Assembly: GCA_040882465.1 (NCBI GenBank)
Contig: JBBEBG010000033.1
Coordinates: 16,941 to 80,940, forward strand
Length of the DNA stretch: 64,000 bases
Reading direction: 5' to 3'
From: Gemmatimonadota bacterium
GTDB lineage: Bacteria; Gemmatimonadota; Gemmatimonadetes; Longimicrobiales; Gaopeijiaceae
Shown piece by piece: positions 8,050 through 16,814 of the stretch. A program made the position numbers and the translations under genes. The stretch's first letter is position 1, and every line of letters begins with the position of its first letter. The notes under the pieces are model-generated. The model was not told the origin of the DNA, did no database searches, and was given only the letters and a program-made list of their open reading frames with translations.

Positions 8050-9621
8050 TTATTCGCTCCCTGAGTCGAGGTTCGAGAGGGTGCGGGGTACGACGAAGCT
8101 TGCGGAGGCCGGCCTCAGCTCGGCGTCCAACTCGCGCCCGAGTCGGGCCACGATCTCGGGGAGGGCCTCGATGTCCGCCTGGGTCGTGTTGAAGTTCACG
8201 ATACAGCAACGAAGGAGGTAGCGACCCCGAATCACCGCGTTCGAAACGAAGGCCTCGCCGGAGCGCTGGATTCGCTCGAGGAGCGCCTCGTTCAGCTCAT
8301 CGAGGTAGGGGGCCGACGCGTCCGATCCGGCTTCGACTCGAAGGTCCGGCGGAAGGTACCGGAAGGTGTTGATGCTGAGGCATTGCGTGACCGCTTCGAG
8401 CTCCGGATGCGTGGAGATCAGCGCATGTAGCCGCTCGCTCAGCTGGATGTCGTCGCCGATCGTTTTCACGTATCCCGCCCGCCCGGCGACTCCGAGGGCC
8501 AGCCAGACCTTCAGCGCCCGGAACCCTCGGGAGTTCTGTGGGCCGAAGTCGAAGTAGTTGGTCGCCTCCTCCCCGAAGTGGTAGTAGGGCGGGTGGTAGG
8601 AGAAGGCCTTTCGCAGCCCTTCCGGATCCCGGACCAACACGCATCCCGCCTCCAGCGGCGCGTATAGCCACTTGTGTGGATCCACGGCAACCGAGTCCGC
8701 GAGGGCGAGCGCCCCCAAATCATCGGAAGCGCCTGGAGCGGCCGCCGCAAAGGCGCCGTAAGCCCCGTCCACGTGGAACCAGACCTCGGCCTCCCGGCAG
8801 ATCGCCCCGATCTCCCGGAGAGGATCCACCGTTCCCGTGCTCACCGAGCCCGCGTTCCCCACGACCATCACCGGGCGCACTCCGCCAGCCAGGTCCCGGA
8901 CGAGAGTCTCACGCAGCGCCACCGTGTCCATCCGAAGGTTGGCGTCCACCGGGATCCAACGAATCGCCTCCGTTCCAATCCCGGAAAGATCGCACCCCTT
9001 CTGGATCCAGGTGTGAGTCTCGGCAGACGCGTAAGCACGAAGGGGTGGCTGGGCTGGGCCGGCCACCCCGGTGGCGCGCAGGTCCCAGTCCGCCGCCGCG
9101 ACCCGGGCGGCGAAAAGCCCCACAATGTTGGCCATGTTTCCTCCGCTCACGAAGAGCCCCCCGCACGCCGAGGGATATCCGATGAGCTCGGCGATCCAAC
9201 GGATGGTCTGGGCTTCGATCTCGGTCGCGACGGGCGCCAGCCGCCATGCCCCGACATTGGGATTGACCGCGGCCGCCAGGAGGTCGCCGAGCATCCCGAT
9301 CGGAGCGGGAGACGAGGTGATGTACCCGAAGAAACGCGGGTGGCCGTTGAAGAGGGAGTGCTCGAAGAGGATGTCTCGTGCCTGGCGGAGGAGGGCCGCG
9401 GGCTCCGTTCCTTCCTCCGGAAGGGGGCGATCCGCCCCGATCAGTTCTCGTATCTTTCCCGGCGAGTCGTCGCGGGTGACGGGGCCATCCGGGATGCCTT
9501 CGAGGAAGTCCGCGATGGCTTCCACCAGCTCGTGACCCAGGCGGCGAAACTCGTCGCCGGCGAGGGTCAGCGGAGTGTCACGAAGGGACCGGGCCGGGCC
9601 GTCGCTTTCCTTCGACCTCAT
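8050..9621 (-). CDS. PLP-dependent group II amino-acid decarboxylase (aromatic type)
   Basis: Member of the pyridoxal-dependent decarboxylase family containing aromatic-L-amino-acid and glutamate decarboxylases. Of 523 residues, the central block WFHVDGAYGAFAAAAPG carries the PLP-binding Asp, and SVAVDPHKWLYAPLEAG carries the Schiff-base lysine. The N-terminal domain has NGHPRFFGYITSSPAPIGML, typical of the aromatic branch. Later blocks such as NSRGFRALKVWLALGVAG also fit. Likely products are amines from Tyr, Trp or Phe, but substrate cannot be read from sequence. It sits 12 bases downstream of the metallo-beta-lactamase gene on the same strand, so the two are probably cotranscribed, although no functional link is obvious. 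Confidence 0.88.
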   Translation of the reverse strand: MRSKESDGPARSLRDTPLTLAGDEFRRLGHELVEAIADFLEGIPDGPVTRDDSPGKIRELIGADRPLPEEGTEPAALLRQARDILFEHSLFNGHPRFFGYITSSPAPIGMLGDLLAAAVNPNVGAWRLAPVATEIEAQTIRWIAELIGYPSACGGLFVSGGNMANIVGLFAARVAAADWDLRATGVAGPAQPPLRAYASAETHTWIQKGCDLSGIGTEAIRWIPVDANLRMDTVALRETLVRDLAGGVRPVMVVGNAGSVSTGTVDPLREIGAICREAEVWFHVDGAYGAFAAAAPGASDDLGALALADSVAVDPHKWLYAPLEAGCVLVRDPEGLRKAFSYHPPYYHFGEEATNYFDFGPQNSRGFRALKVWLALGVAGRAGYVKTIGDDIQLSERLHALISTHPELEAVTQCLSINTFRYLPPDLRVEAGSDASAPYLDELNEALLERIQRSGEAFVSNAVIRGRYLLRCCIVNFNTTQADIEALPEIVARLGRELDAELRPASASFVVPRTLSNLDSGSE

Positions 9622-9633
9622 GGATTCTCCACC

Positions 9634-10503
9634 CTATCCCGCGGCAAGGCCCGAACAGCCGCCTGCGAAGCCCTCCTCCGCGAGCGCGCGTTCAATGGAG
9701 GCACGCGCCGCGCTCAGATACTCGCGGTACATCCCTTGCTCCACGAAGGCCATCGCGTCGCCCGCCAAGCGTCGGGCGATCTTCTCGTCGAGCCTGAACC
9801 AGCTTCCGTGAGAGCCCAGGAAGATGTCCGGGTCGAGGCTCTCGAGATGCGTAAGGCTCGTACAGTAGTCCTTCGCCTGGCCCTCGTACGTCGGCTCGTC
9901 ACCCCCGAGTGTGTAATAGGGGAGCACGGAGAGGCTGCACACGGATACGAATTCATACCGCTCACCCTCGATCTGGACCTCGCCGCCCCAGCTCGTGCAA
10001 CCGGGCGTGTGCCCCGGGGTCAGATGTGCGGTAAGTGCGAGGTCGCCCAGCCGGACCGTCTCGAGATGTCCGATGGTGCGGGTGACGGTCGCGGGCGGAT
10101 ACCCCGCCGTGATGCCCTCCAGTCCGAAGTCTCGTCCGCTCCGCACGAAGGTAGCATCGGCCTCGGTCAGCACGAGCTCCGCACCGGTCGCCTCCAGCAT
10201 GTCCGCCAGTCCACCGACATGATCGAAGTGGGCGTGACTCGCGACCTGGATACGAATGTCCGCGGGATCGAATCCGAGACTTCGGATGTTTTCGAGGATC
10301 AAAGGCACATTTGCCTGAAGCGGCGCGTCGATGAGGATGTGCCCCTCGCTGGAAGTGAAGAGGTACGAGGCGAGGCCCGCCGTCCCGACGTAGTAGAGTT
10401 GATCCGCGATCCGGACCGGGGTTCGAGGCTCCGTCCAGTCGGGGCTCTGCGCGAGGAGTCCGGAAGGGAGAGCGGCCAAGAGGGCGAAAACGGTACGAAT
10501 CAT
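9634..10503 (-). CDS. Secreted subclass B3-type metallo-beta-lactamase
   Basis: Zinc hydrolase of the MBL fold, 289 residues with a cleavable signal peptide (FALLAALPSGLLAQ). Zinc ligands fit subclass B3: SHAHFDHVGG gives HxHxDH, TPGHTPGCTSW gives the third His, and GSHGSWF the distal His. The N-terminal TPVRIADQLYYVGTAGLASY and the length match B3 enzymes such as L1, FEZ and related environmental proteins. Likely activity is periplasmic beta-lactam hydrolysis, though some B3-like proteins act on other lactams or lactones. ATG at 10503 follows GGGAGG at 5-nt spacing, which fixes the start; an open stretch further upstream lacks these features. Confidence 0.85.
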   Translation of the reverse strand: MIRTVFALLAALPSGLLAQSPDWTEPRTPVRIADQLYYVGTAGLASYLFTSSEGHILIDAPLQANVPLILENIRSLGFDPADIRIQVASHAHFDHVGGLADMLEATGAELVLTEADATFVRSGRDFGLEGITAGYPPATVTRTIGHLETVRLGDLALTAHLTPGHTPGCTSWGGEVQIEGERYEFVSVCSLSVLPYYTLGGDEPTYEGQAKDYCTSLTHLESLDPDIFLGSHGSWFRLDEKIARRLAGDAMAFVEQGMYREYLSAARASIERALAEEGFAGGCSGLAAG

Positions 10504-10681
10504 CGTGCCTCCCGTTGAAAAGGGGCGTTCCTCCTCGCGGAGCCGAACCTTCAGCGGCGGCCCGCAACCCGGGTCATCGGGCCAGCGACCTAGCGAGGGA
10601 AACGGTGCGCTCCCGAATCTCTGGATCATTCCAGCGAAGATCAAATCCTCGCGCAAGCTGGGCGATCGGTCGGCCTCTGCC

Positions 10682-10718
10682 TTGACCGAAGTGCATGTAT
10701 CATGCATAATGCATGCAT
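10682..10718 (+). promoter_or_regulatory. vapBC promoter and palindromic operator
   Basis: TTGACC (10682-10687) and CATAAT (10705-10710) are separated by exactly 17 bases, a good sigma70 promoter. The region is rich in GCATG repeats, and ATGCATGCAT (10709-10718) is a perfect 10-bp palindrome overlapping the -10 and the vapB start codon. This is the expected place for autorepression by the antitoxin or toxin-antitoxin complex. The predicted start of transcription falls at about 10717, the A of the vapB ATG. Confidence 0.65.
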
Positions 10719-10965
10719 GGCGACAAAGACCATCTCCCTGAAGATCGAGGCCTGGGAGCGACTTCGACAGGCGCGTCGCACCCCGGATGAATCGTTCTCC
10801 GACGTGGTCCTGAGGGCGGAGTGGCCCGACCTGGGGCTCACGGCCCGGGAACTGCGAGCGGTCTATGAGCGCGAGGGGCCCCACCTCACTCGTGAGGCAC
10901 TCGACCGGATCGACCAGGCGGCTCGGGAGGACGAGAGCCCGCGGGACAAATGGACGGGCCGCTGA
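10717..10965 (+). CDS. vapB: VapB-like antitoxin
   Basis: Small 82-residue protein starting MATKTISLKIEAWERLRQAR, a ribbon-helix-helix-like N-terminus of the type seen in VapB antitoxins that bind their own promoter. The C-terminal half is charged and would wrap the toxin. I chose ATG at 10717 because it coincides with the predicted transcription start and gives a compact product; an in-frame ATG at 10702 lies inside the promoter. The gene overlaps the PIN toxin gene by 16 bases, the standard antitoxin-first arrangement. Confidence 0.75.
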   Translation: MATKTISLKIEAWERLRQARRTPDESFSDVVLRAEWPDLGLTARELRAVYEREGPHLTREALDRIDQAAREDESPRDKWTGR

Positions 10966-11348
10966 TCCTCGCGACCACCTTCCTGGTGGATCTTGAACGC
11001 GAAGCGCTTGCCGGGAGCCCGGGGCCCGCCCATGCCTTCCTCGCCGCCCATCCCGATCGGGTGCTGGCGATCACCCTCACAACGGCCGGCGAGCTGGCCT
11101 GCGGCCCCAACCTTTCGGAGAAGCAAGGTTGGGAAGCCCTGGTCCAAAGGTTTCGCATTCTTACCCCGGACCAGGAGGCGGCCTGGAAATATGGCCGCAT
11201 TTATCAATACCTGCGCGACAATGGCCTCCTCATCGGAGGGAACGATCTTTGGATCGCCGCCACCGCGCTCGCCCACGGCCTCCCGGTCGTGACGCGGGAT
11301 ATCGAACACTATCGGCGTGTTCCCGGGCTGGAGGTCGTTTCCTATTGA
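10950..11348 (+). CDS. vapC: VapC-like PIN-domain toxin with first acidic residue replaced
   Basis: PIN-domain protein of 132 residues. Active VapCs are Mg-dependent RNases that use three or four acidic residues. The N-terminal motif reads LILATTFLVDLER, where the usual first Asp (LDTS/LDTN) is Ala8 (codon GCG). Asp14, Glu48 (TTAGELACG), Asp99 (GGNDLWIAATAL) and Asp117 (VVTRDIEHY) are in place. The fold is clear, but nuclease activity is doubtful without the first Asp, so it may be a decayed or repurposed toxin. It overlaps vapB by 16 bases and is followed after 20 bases by a flavoprotein gene. Confidence 0.8.
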   Translation: MDGPLILATTFLVDLEREALAGSPGPAHAFLAAHPDRVLAITLTTAGELACGPNLSEKQGWEALVQRFRILTPDQEAAWKYGRIYQYLRDNGLLIGGNDLWIAATALAHGLPVVTRDIEHYRRVPGLEVVSY

Positions 11349-11368
11349 GACCCCTCACAGGCTAACCC

Positions 11369-12760
11369 ATGTCTCGCACGCTCGAGACCGACTACCTCGT
11401 CATCGGCGGCGGCGCGGCCGGCTTGGCGTTCGTGGACACCCTCGTCGCGGAGTCGGATGCCCGCGTCGTCATCGTGGATCGGCGGGCGGCAGCGGGGGGG
11501 CACTGGAACGACGCCTATTCCTTCGTTCGCCTGCATCAGCCCTCGCTCTACTACGGGGTCAACTCGACGCCGCCCGGAACCGAGGCCGTGCAAACGGACG
11601 GGCCCGAGGCCGGTTGGTACGATCGTGCGACGGGCACCGAGATTCGCGCGTATTATGAGCGCGTCATGCAGAGGCACCTGATCCCCACGGGTCGTGTCCG
11701 CTTTTTTCCCAAGTGGGAGTTCGTGGGGGGACTCCGCATCGCCTCGTGCCTCACCGGCGAAGTCGTCGAGGTGAAGGTCCGCAAGAAAGTCGTGAATGCC
11801 GCCTACCTCTCGCCCTCCATCCCGGCCACGAGCCCGCCTCCCTTCGAAGTCGGGGCCGGGGCATCCGTGATTCCCATCGGTCGGCTTACGCAGGTCGGCC
11901 ACCGGCCGGAACGGTTCGTCATCATCGGCGCGGGCAAGACCGCCATGGACGCCTGTGTGTGGCTTCTTCAGAGTGGAGTGGATCCGGAGCAAATCCAGTG
12001 GATCAAGCCGCGGGAATCATGGGTGATCAATCGCGCTTACACCCAGCCGGGCGAACTGGTCGCCAACCTGTTCGAAGGGATCACCCGCCAGATGGCGGCG
12101 GCGGCTCGGGCGACTTCCGTGGACGATCTCTTCGATCGCCTCGAGGCCGCCGCGCTGCTCCGGCGCGTGGACGCGAACGTTCAACCCACCATGTTCAGGA
12201 GCGCCACCGTCGGCGACTGGGAAATCGATCTCCTGCGCCGCATCGAGAAGGTGGTTCGGCTCGGCCACGTGCACCGTATCGAATGCGACCGGATCGTCCT
12301 CGACGAGGGGACGATGCCGACCACTCCCGGCCACCTACACGTTCACTGTGCGGCGGATGGCCTGCCGCGTTCGCCCGCGATCCCGATCTTCGGAGCCAAC
12401 CGAATCACCCTGCAGCCGGTCCGGACCGGCCTCATTCCCTTCAATGCCGCGCTCGTCGCCTTCGTCGAGGCCCGCCGGGACGAGGAGGTCGAGAAAAACC
12501 GCCTGTGCCCTCCGAATCCACATCCGCGCACGGCGCTCGACTGGGCCCGAACGACCATCATCCAACCGCAGGCGGAGCGGGCCTGGTCGCAGGAGACGGA
12601 CATCGTGGAGTGGCTCGAGAGGTCGCGGCTGAATCCGTTGCGGGGGCTCAGCGCGCGAGCCGGAGACCCCGGGGTGCAGGCGGCCTCGAAGCGGTTCGTG
12701 GAGAACATCCGTCCCGGCCTGGGACGCCTGGCCGCGCTGACCGGAGGGGCGGCCGCCTGA
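11369..12760 (+). CDS. FAD/NAD(P)-binding flavoprotein, monooxygenase-like
   Basis: A 463-residue protein with an N-terminal dinucleotide-binding fold (YLVIGGGAAGLAFVDTL, then acidic VVIVDRR at the end of the second strand). The following HWNDAYSFVRLHQPSLYYGV resembles the block after the FAD site in flavin-containing monooxygenases. A second Rossmann motif, VIIGAGKTAMDACVWLLQSG near residue 190, would bind NADPH. The C-terminal region (about 360-463) is not recognisable. The likely role is NADPH-dependent oxidation of a small organic substrate, but no specific reaction can be assigned and there is no informative neighbour. No clear Shine-Dalgarno is seen. Confidence 0.72.
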   Translation: MSRTLETDYLVIGGGAAGLAFVDTLVAESDARVVIVDRRAAAGGHWNDAYSFVRLHQPSLYYGVNSTPPGTEAVQTDGPEAGWYDRATGTEIRAYYERVMQRHLIPTGRVRFFPKWEFVGGLRIASCLTGEVVEVKVRKKVVNAAYLSPSIPATSPPPFEVGAGASVIPIGRLTQVGHRPERFVIIGAGKTAMDACVWLLQSGVDPEQIQWIKPRESWVINRAYTQPGELVANLFEGITRQMAAAARATSVDDLFDRLEAAALLRRVDANVQPTMFRSATVGDWEIDLLRRIEKVVRLGHVHRIECDRIVLDEGTMPTTPGHLHVHCAADGLPRSPAIPIFGANRITLQPVRTGLIPFNAALVAFVEARRDEEVEKNRLCPPNPHPRTALDWARTTIIQPQAERAWSQETDIVEWLERSRLNPLRGLSARAGDPGVQAASKRFVENIRPGLGRLAALTGGAAA

Positions 12761-12856
12761 AGCGGCAGACCGGACCCCCCCGGTGCCCCCGAGGGTAGTG
12801 GCCAGGTTGGACCGACCGTCCCACCATCCTTTGAGCCCGGCCGCCTTTCCGAACGC

Positions 12857-15727
12857 ATGGACACCCACATCCGGATCCGGGGCGCGCGCCAGCACAACCT
12901 CAAGAATTTCGATCTCGATCTCCCCCGGGATGCTCTCACGGTCATCACCGGGCCGTCGGGGTCGGGAAAGTCATCCCTCGCGCTCGACACCGTCTTCGCC
13001 GAGGGGCAGCGTCGTTACGTCGAGTCGCTTTCGACGTACGCGAAGCAGTTCCTCGACCGGATGGAAAAGCCGGACGTGGACGCGATCGAAGGGATCTCTC
13101 CCTCCGTCGCGATCGAGCAGAAAAACCCCACCAAGACCAGCCGTTCCACCGTGGGCACGGCGACCGAGGTGGCCGACTATCTCCGGCTCCTCTACGCTCG
13201 AGTCGGAAGGACGATCTGCCCGGAGTGCGGGCGCCGCGTCCTTCCCGATACCGTTTCGGGAGCGGTAGACCGCGTCCTCGAGCTTCCCGCGGGGACGCGA
13301 TTCATGGTCGCCTTCCCTCTCCCGCGGAGCGAACGCACGTCGCACGCGGCTCTTGTCGAGGGGCTCCGGACTCTTGGTTTCGTACGCCTTCTCGCGGATG
13401 GCGCGGCCGTGGACCTGGGCGGCGCGGGCGCCGACACGCCCGCGGGGCTGGGAACGGACCTGGGCGCCGCGAAGACCCTCCTCGTAGTCGTGGACCGGCT
13501 CAAAGTCGAGCCGGGCATGCGGGACCGGCTCGCCGACTCCGTCGGCACGGCGTTTCGCGAAGGCGAAGGCGAGGCCCTGATTCTCCTTCCCGGAAAGAAG
13601 GAGGAGGAAGCCCCCGCCACCCTCGCCTTCACGGAGCGCTTCCGCTGCCCGGATCACCCCGACCTCGAGTTTCCCGAGCCGTCGCCGCAACTCTTTTCTT
13701 TTAACTCACCCTTCGGTTCTTGCCCGAAGTGCACGGGGTTTGGCGCGACGCTCGAATACGACGAAAAGCTTATCGTCCCGAACGCTTCACTCTCCCTCGA
13801 CGAGGGGGCAGTGGATCCCTGGACCAAGCCCCGATATAGGCGCGAGCGCGCCCGACTCCGCCGCTTTGCGGAAGAACGGGGCGTTTCGGTATACGCGCCG
13901 TGGAGCGAGCTTCCCGCGGACTTCCGCAAGACGGTCCTCCGTGGAGAGTCCGGAAAAAAAGGGAGGCTCGGCGACGGCGCCTTCCTCGGCGTCTTCCCCT
14001 TCCTCAAGGCTCGAGAGAAGAAGCGCTACAAGCAGTACATCCGAGTTTTCCTGCGGAAATATCAGAGTCCGCGCCCGTGCTCCCGCTGCGAGGGAGCCCG
14101 CCTCCGCCCCGAGGCGCTGAACGTGCACGTCGCCGGTGCGACGATTGCGGAAGTGAGCCAGCTTCCCCTCGAGGAGCTCGCGCGATGGATCGCTTCGCTC
14201 GAGCTGGTAGGGGCGGAAAAGGAGATTGCCGAAACGATTCTGCGCGAGCTCTCGTCGCGCGTCTCCTTCCTCGTGGACGTGGGGCTCGGCTACCTGACTC
14301 TGGACCGCCAGGCCCGCTCCCTTTCCGGCGGCGAAGCGCAGCGGATCAGCCTCGCGAACTCGCTCGGGTCGAGCCTGGTGGACACCATCTACGTGTTGGA
14401 CGAGCCTTCGATCGGCCTACACCCGAGGGACACCGCGGCCCTCCTGGGGCTTCTCGGCAGGCTCCGCGACGCCGGAAACACCGTGCTCGTCGTCGAACAC
14501 GATCCCCAGGCGATTCGCGCCGCCGACCATGTGGTCGAACTCGGCCCAGCGTCGGGGGAGAAGGGCGGAAACGTCGTATTCGAGGGCACACCTGCGCGTC
14601 TCGAGGACGCGGACACCGTCACGGGGCGTTACCTGTCGGGGGTCGCGCCCATCGAGGTCCCCGAAAAGCGGCGACGGCCGCGTGGGGATTGGCTCGAGAT
14701 TCGGGGGGCGTCGCTCCACAACGTCGAGGAACTCGACCTCTCCCTTCCCCTCGGGCTCCTGATCGCGGTGACCGGGGTCTCCGGCTCGGGAAAGTCCACT
14801 CTCGTGCACGATATCCTCTTCCGGGCGCTCGAGCGCGAGCTCGCCGGAGGAGGAAGCTCCGCGAAAGAGCACCTGGGAGAGCTGGTCGGGGATGTCGGGG
14901 AGATCGAAGGGGTCTCCCACCTCGAGGCCGTCGTCCTCGTGGATCAGAGTCCGATCGGACGCACCCCTCGCTCGAATCCTGTCACCTACCTGCGCGCATG
15001 GGACGAGGTGCGTAAAGTCTTCGCGACCCAGCCACTCGCGCGACAGCGCGGTTACCAGGCGCGCCACTTCTCCTTCAACGTTGCGGGAGGGCGCTGCGAG
15101 GCGTGTAAGGGCGCCGGCCGGGTCGAGGTCGAGATGGTCTTCATGGCCGATGTCTTCGTCCCCTGCGACGTCTGCCGGGGGAAACGGTTCAAGCCAGAGG
15201 TGCTCGAAGTCCAGGTGAAGGGGAAGTCCATCGCCGACATCCTCGAGCTCACCGTGGACGAGGCGATTCGCTTCTTCGTGAAGGAGGACGAGCTGGGCGA
15301 GAGGCTCTGGCACCTGCAGGAGGTCGGATTGGGCTACCTCCGGCTCGGGCAGTCGGCCACGACGTTGTCGGGAGGCGAGGCCCAGCGTCTCAAGATCGCG
15401 CGTGAGCTCGCGACAGCCTCGGGAAAGCGGGGAAGGAAACTCTACCTCCTGGACGAACCGACGACCGGGCTCGCGGGCGAGGACGTGAAGAAACTCCTCG
15501 AGGTCTTCCAGCGGCTGGTGAAGGCGGGGAATACCGTCCTCGTGATCGAGCACAATCTGGATCTGATCAAGTCCGCGGACTGGGTCGTGGACATGGGTCC
15601 GGGGGCGGGACCGCGCGGCGGGAAGATTGTCGTGGAGGGGACCCCGGAGGAGGTCGCGGCGCACCCGGGCTCGCTCACAGGACAGTTTCTCGCGGAAGTG
15701 TTGCGGACGGCGGTTCCGGCCGCGTAA
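12857..15727 (+). CDS. uvrA: Excinuclease ABC subunit A (UvrA), possibly a paralogue
   Basis: ATP-dependent DNA-damage sensor that loads UvrB in nucleotide-excision repair. In 956 residues there are two ABC modules, with Walker A sites TGPSGSGKSSLALDTVF and TGVSGSGKSTLVHDIL and signatures LSGGEAQRISLA and LSGGEAQRLKIA. The zinc modules include FGSCPKCTGFG and the pair RCEACKGAGR / PCDVCRGKRFKPEVL. The insertion at about residues 130-250 corresponding to the UvrB-binding domain is present, unlike short UvrA2 proteins. Some blocks differ from canonical UvrA, such as EQKNPTKTSRSTVGTATE and LLDEPTTGLAGEDV (usually TTGLHxxD), so this may be a second UvrA class rather than the only copy. The start has no obvious ribosome site. 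Confidence 0.92.
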   Translation: MDTHIRIRGARQHNLKNFDLDLPRDALTVITGPSGSGKSSLALDTVFAEGQRRYVESLSTYAKQFLDRMEKPDVDAIEGISPSVAIEQKNPTKTSRSTVGTATEVADYLRLLYARVGRTICPECGRRVLPDTVSGAVDRVLELPAGTRFMVAFPLPRSERTSHAALVEGLRTLGFVRLLADGAAVDLGGAGADTPAGLGTDLGAAKTLLVVVDRLKVEPGMRDRLADSVGTAFREGEGEALILLPGKKEEEAPATLAFTERFRCPDHPDLEFPEPSPQLFSFNSPFGSCPKCTGFGATLEYDEKLIVPNASLSLDEGAVDPWTKPRYRRERARLRRFAEERGVSVYAPWSELPADFRKTVLRGESGKKGRLGDGAFLGVFPFLKAREKKRYKQYIRVFLRKYQSPRPCSRCEGARLRPEALNVHVAGATIAEVSQLPLEELARWIASLELVGAEKEIAETILRELSSRVSFLVDVGLGYLTLDRQARSLSGGEAQRISLANSLGSSLVDTIYVLDEPSIGLHPRDTAALLGLLGRLRDAGNTVLVVEHDPQAIRAADHVVELGPASGEKGGNVVFEGTPARLEDADTVTGRYLSGVAPIEVPEKRRRPRGDWLEIRGASLHNVEELDLSLPLGLLIAVTGVSGSGKSTLVHDILFRALERELAGGGSSAKEHLGELVGDVGEIEGVSHLEAVVLVDQSPIGRTPRSNPVTYLRAWDEVRKVFATQPLARQRGYQARHFSFNVAGGRCEACKGAGRVEVEMVFMADVFVPCDVCRGKRFKPEVLEVQVKGKSIADILELTVDEAIRFFVKEDELGERLWHLQEVGLGYLRLGQSATTLSGGEAQRLKIARELATASGKRGRKLYLLDEPTTGLAGEDVKKLLEVFQRLVKAGNTVLVIEHNLDLIKSADWVVDMGPGAGPRGGKIVVEGTPEEVAAHPGSLTGQFLAEVLRTAVPAA

Positions 15728-15821
15728 TCGTGTCGCCCCGTGTGGCGCCGTGCGATCCCAGAGCCGATGGTGGGGTAGCACTCATAGGTTTGCCGGTCAC
15801 CCCGCTTTCCGGAGACCAGCC

Positions 15822-16709
15822 ATGGCTCCTCGAGTGCTGGCACAACGCATTCCGCCCCTGGTGGTCGCCCTCCTGGCGGCGTGCAGCGACAGCACCGGCC
15901 CCGACGGGACGGGCAGAACCCTCGGAATCCTCCAGCTTGAGGCGACGGTTGCGGCCACGAGCGGGACCCCGGCTGGGGAGGCTGAGGCGGGGGGCGAGGA
16001 CCCGATCCGCTGGAGCATCCCCCCCCGTGACTTCTCTCGATTCCCTCCGGAAGTCATCGCGGCCCCACGCACCGCGATCGTGGGCGAGCGCTTCGAGGTG
16101 ACCGCCTACACGGTAGGACCCAACGGATGCTGGTCTGCCGACGGCATGGACGTCTCGGAGTCGGGGCGGGTGATCGAGATCACGCCCTGGGACCGGCACT
16201 CCGGTGGCGAGGCATGCACGATGATCTTCGGGTACCTCGGACACCCGACGACACTCACCCTCGATGAGGTTGGAGAGTGGACTCTCCGTATGCGAGGGCG
16301 ACGCGTCCGCGGAGACGGGTCTCTCGACGACTCGGTGACGGCCGATCGCACCGTACTGGTGATTGAGGACCACGACTCCGATCCGCCGGTCGAGGTGACA
16401 CTCCCAGTCAGCGAAGAGGTCAGCGTGGACGGCGTCTTCGGCGTTGCGTTCGTGCAAGTGGCCGAGGATTCGCGCTGCGCGACCGACGTCGTCTGCGTTT
16501 GGGAGGGGAATGCGGCGATCGTCCTCGGGCTCACCCTGGGATCCGGGCCTACCCACTCCTTCACCGTGAACACGGCATTCGAACCAGATGCCGCGGAACA
16601 CGGAGGATACCGCGTCACCCTGCTGGAAGTGCTGCCCGCGCCCGTCTCGACTGCCCCGATTCCTCCAGGGAGTTACCGGGCGCGGCTCCTCGTCGAGAAG
16701 TTGCCCTGA
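15822..16709 (+). CDS. Lipoprotein of unknown function
   Basis: A 295-residue protein with a signal peptide ending in the lipobox LLAAC followed by SDSTGPDGTG, a lipoprotein opening very common in Gemmatimonadota. The mature part contains Ser/Gly/Glu-rich linker sequence, then two probable beta-sandwich segments. The first is around ERFEVTAYTVGPNGCWSADG. The second is around VSVDGVFGVAFVQVAEDSRC with CATDVVCVWEG, a pattern seen in small secreted proteins that carry paired Cys. I recognise no catalytic motif. ATG at 15822 is preceded by GGAG at 7-nt spacing. It follows uvrA on the same strand and converges on gltD. Confidence 0.7.
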   Translation: MAPRVLAQRIPPLVVALLAACSDSTGPDGTGRTLGILQLEATVAATSGTPAGEAEAGGEDPIRWSIPPRDFSRFPPEVIAAPRTAIVGERFEVTAYTVGPNGCWSADGMDVSESGRVIEITPWDRHSGGEACTMIFGYLGHPTTLTLDEVGEWTLRMRGRRVRGDGSLDDSVTADRTVLVIEDHDSDPPVEVTLPVSEEVSVDGVFGVAFVQVAEDSRCATDVVCVWEGNAAIVLGLTLGSGPTHSFTVNTAFEPDAAEHGGYRVTLLEVLPAPVSTAPIPPGSYRARLLVEKLP

Positions 16710-16814
16710 GGACGGAACGGGGCTGATCGGAGATCTCGCCCTCGAAGCCGCGACTTCGCAGCTTCTTGGAAAGTCCACGCTCCGCGGGCCCGGGCGTGGA
16801 CCCGATTCCTTCCG

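Noticed and set aside
10504..10884. Upstream extension of the metallo-beta-lactamase frame by over 100 codons
   Set aside because: The GGGAGG site and signal peptide fix the start at 10503, and the extension runs through the vapBC promoter with no protein-like features.
16710..16814. Bidirectional terminator between the lipoprotein gene and gltD
   Set aside because: CACGC/GCGTG around 16777-16799 can fold, but the stem is short and interrupted with no T-run on either strand, so I did not list it.
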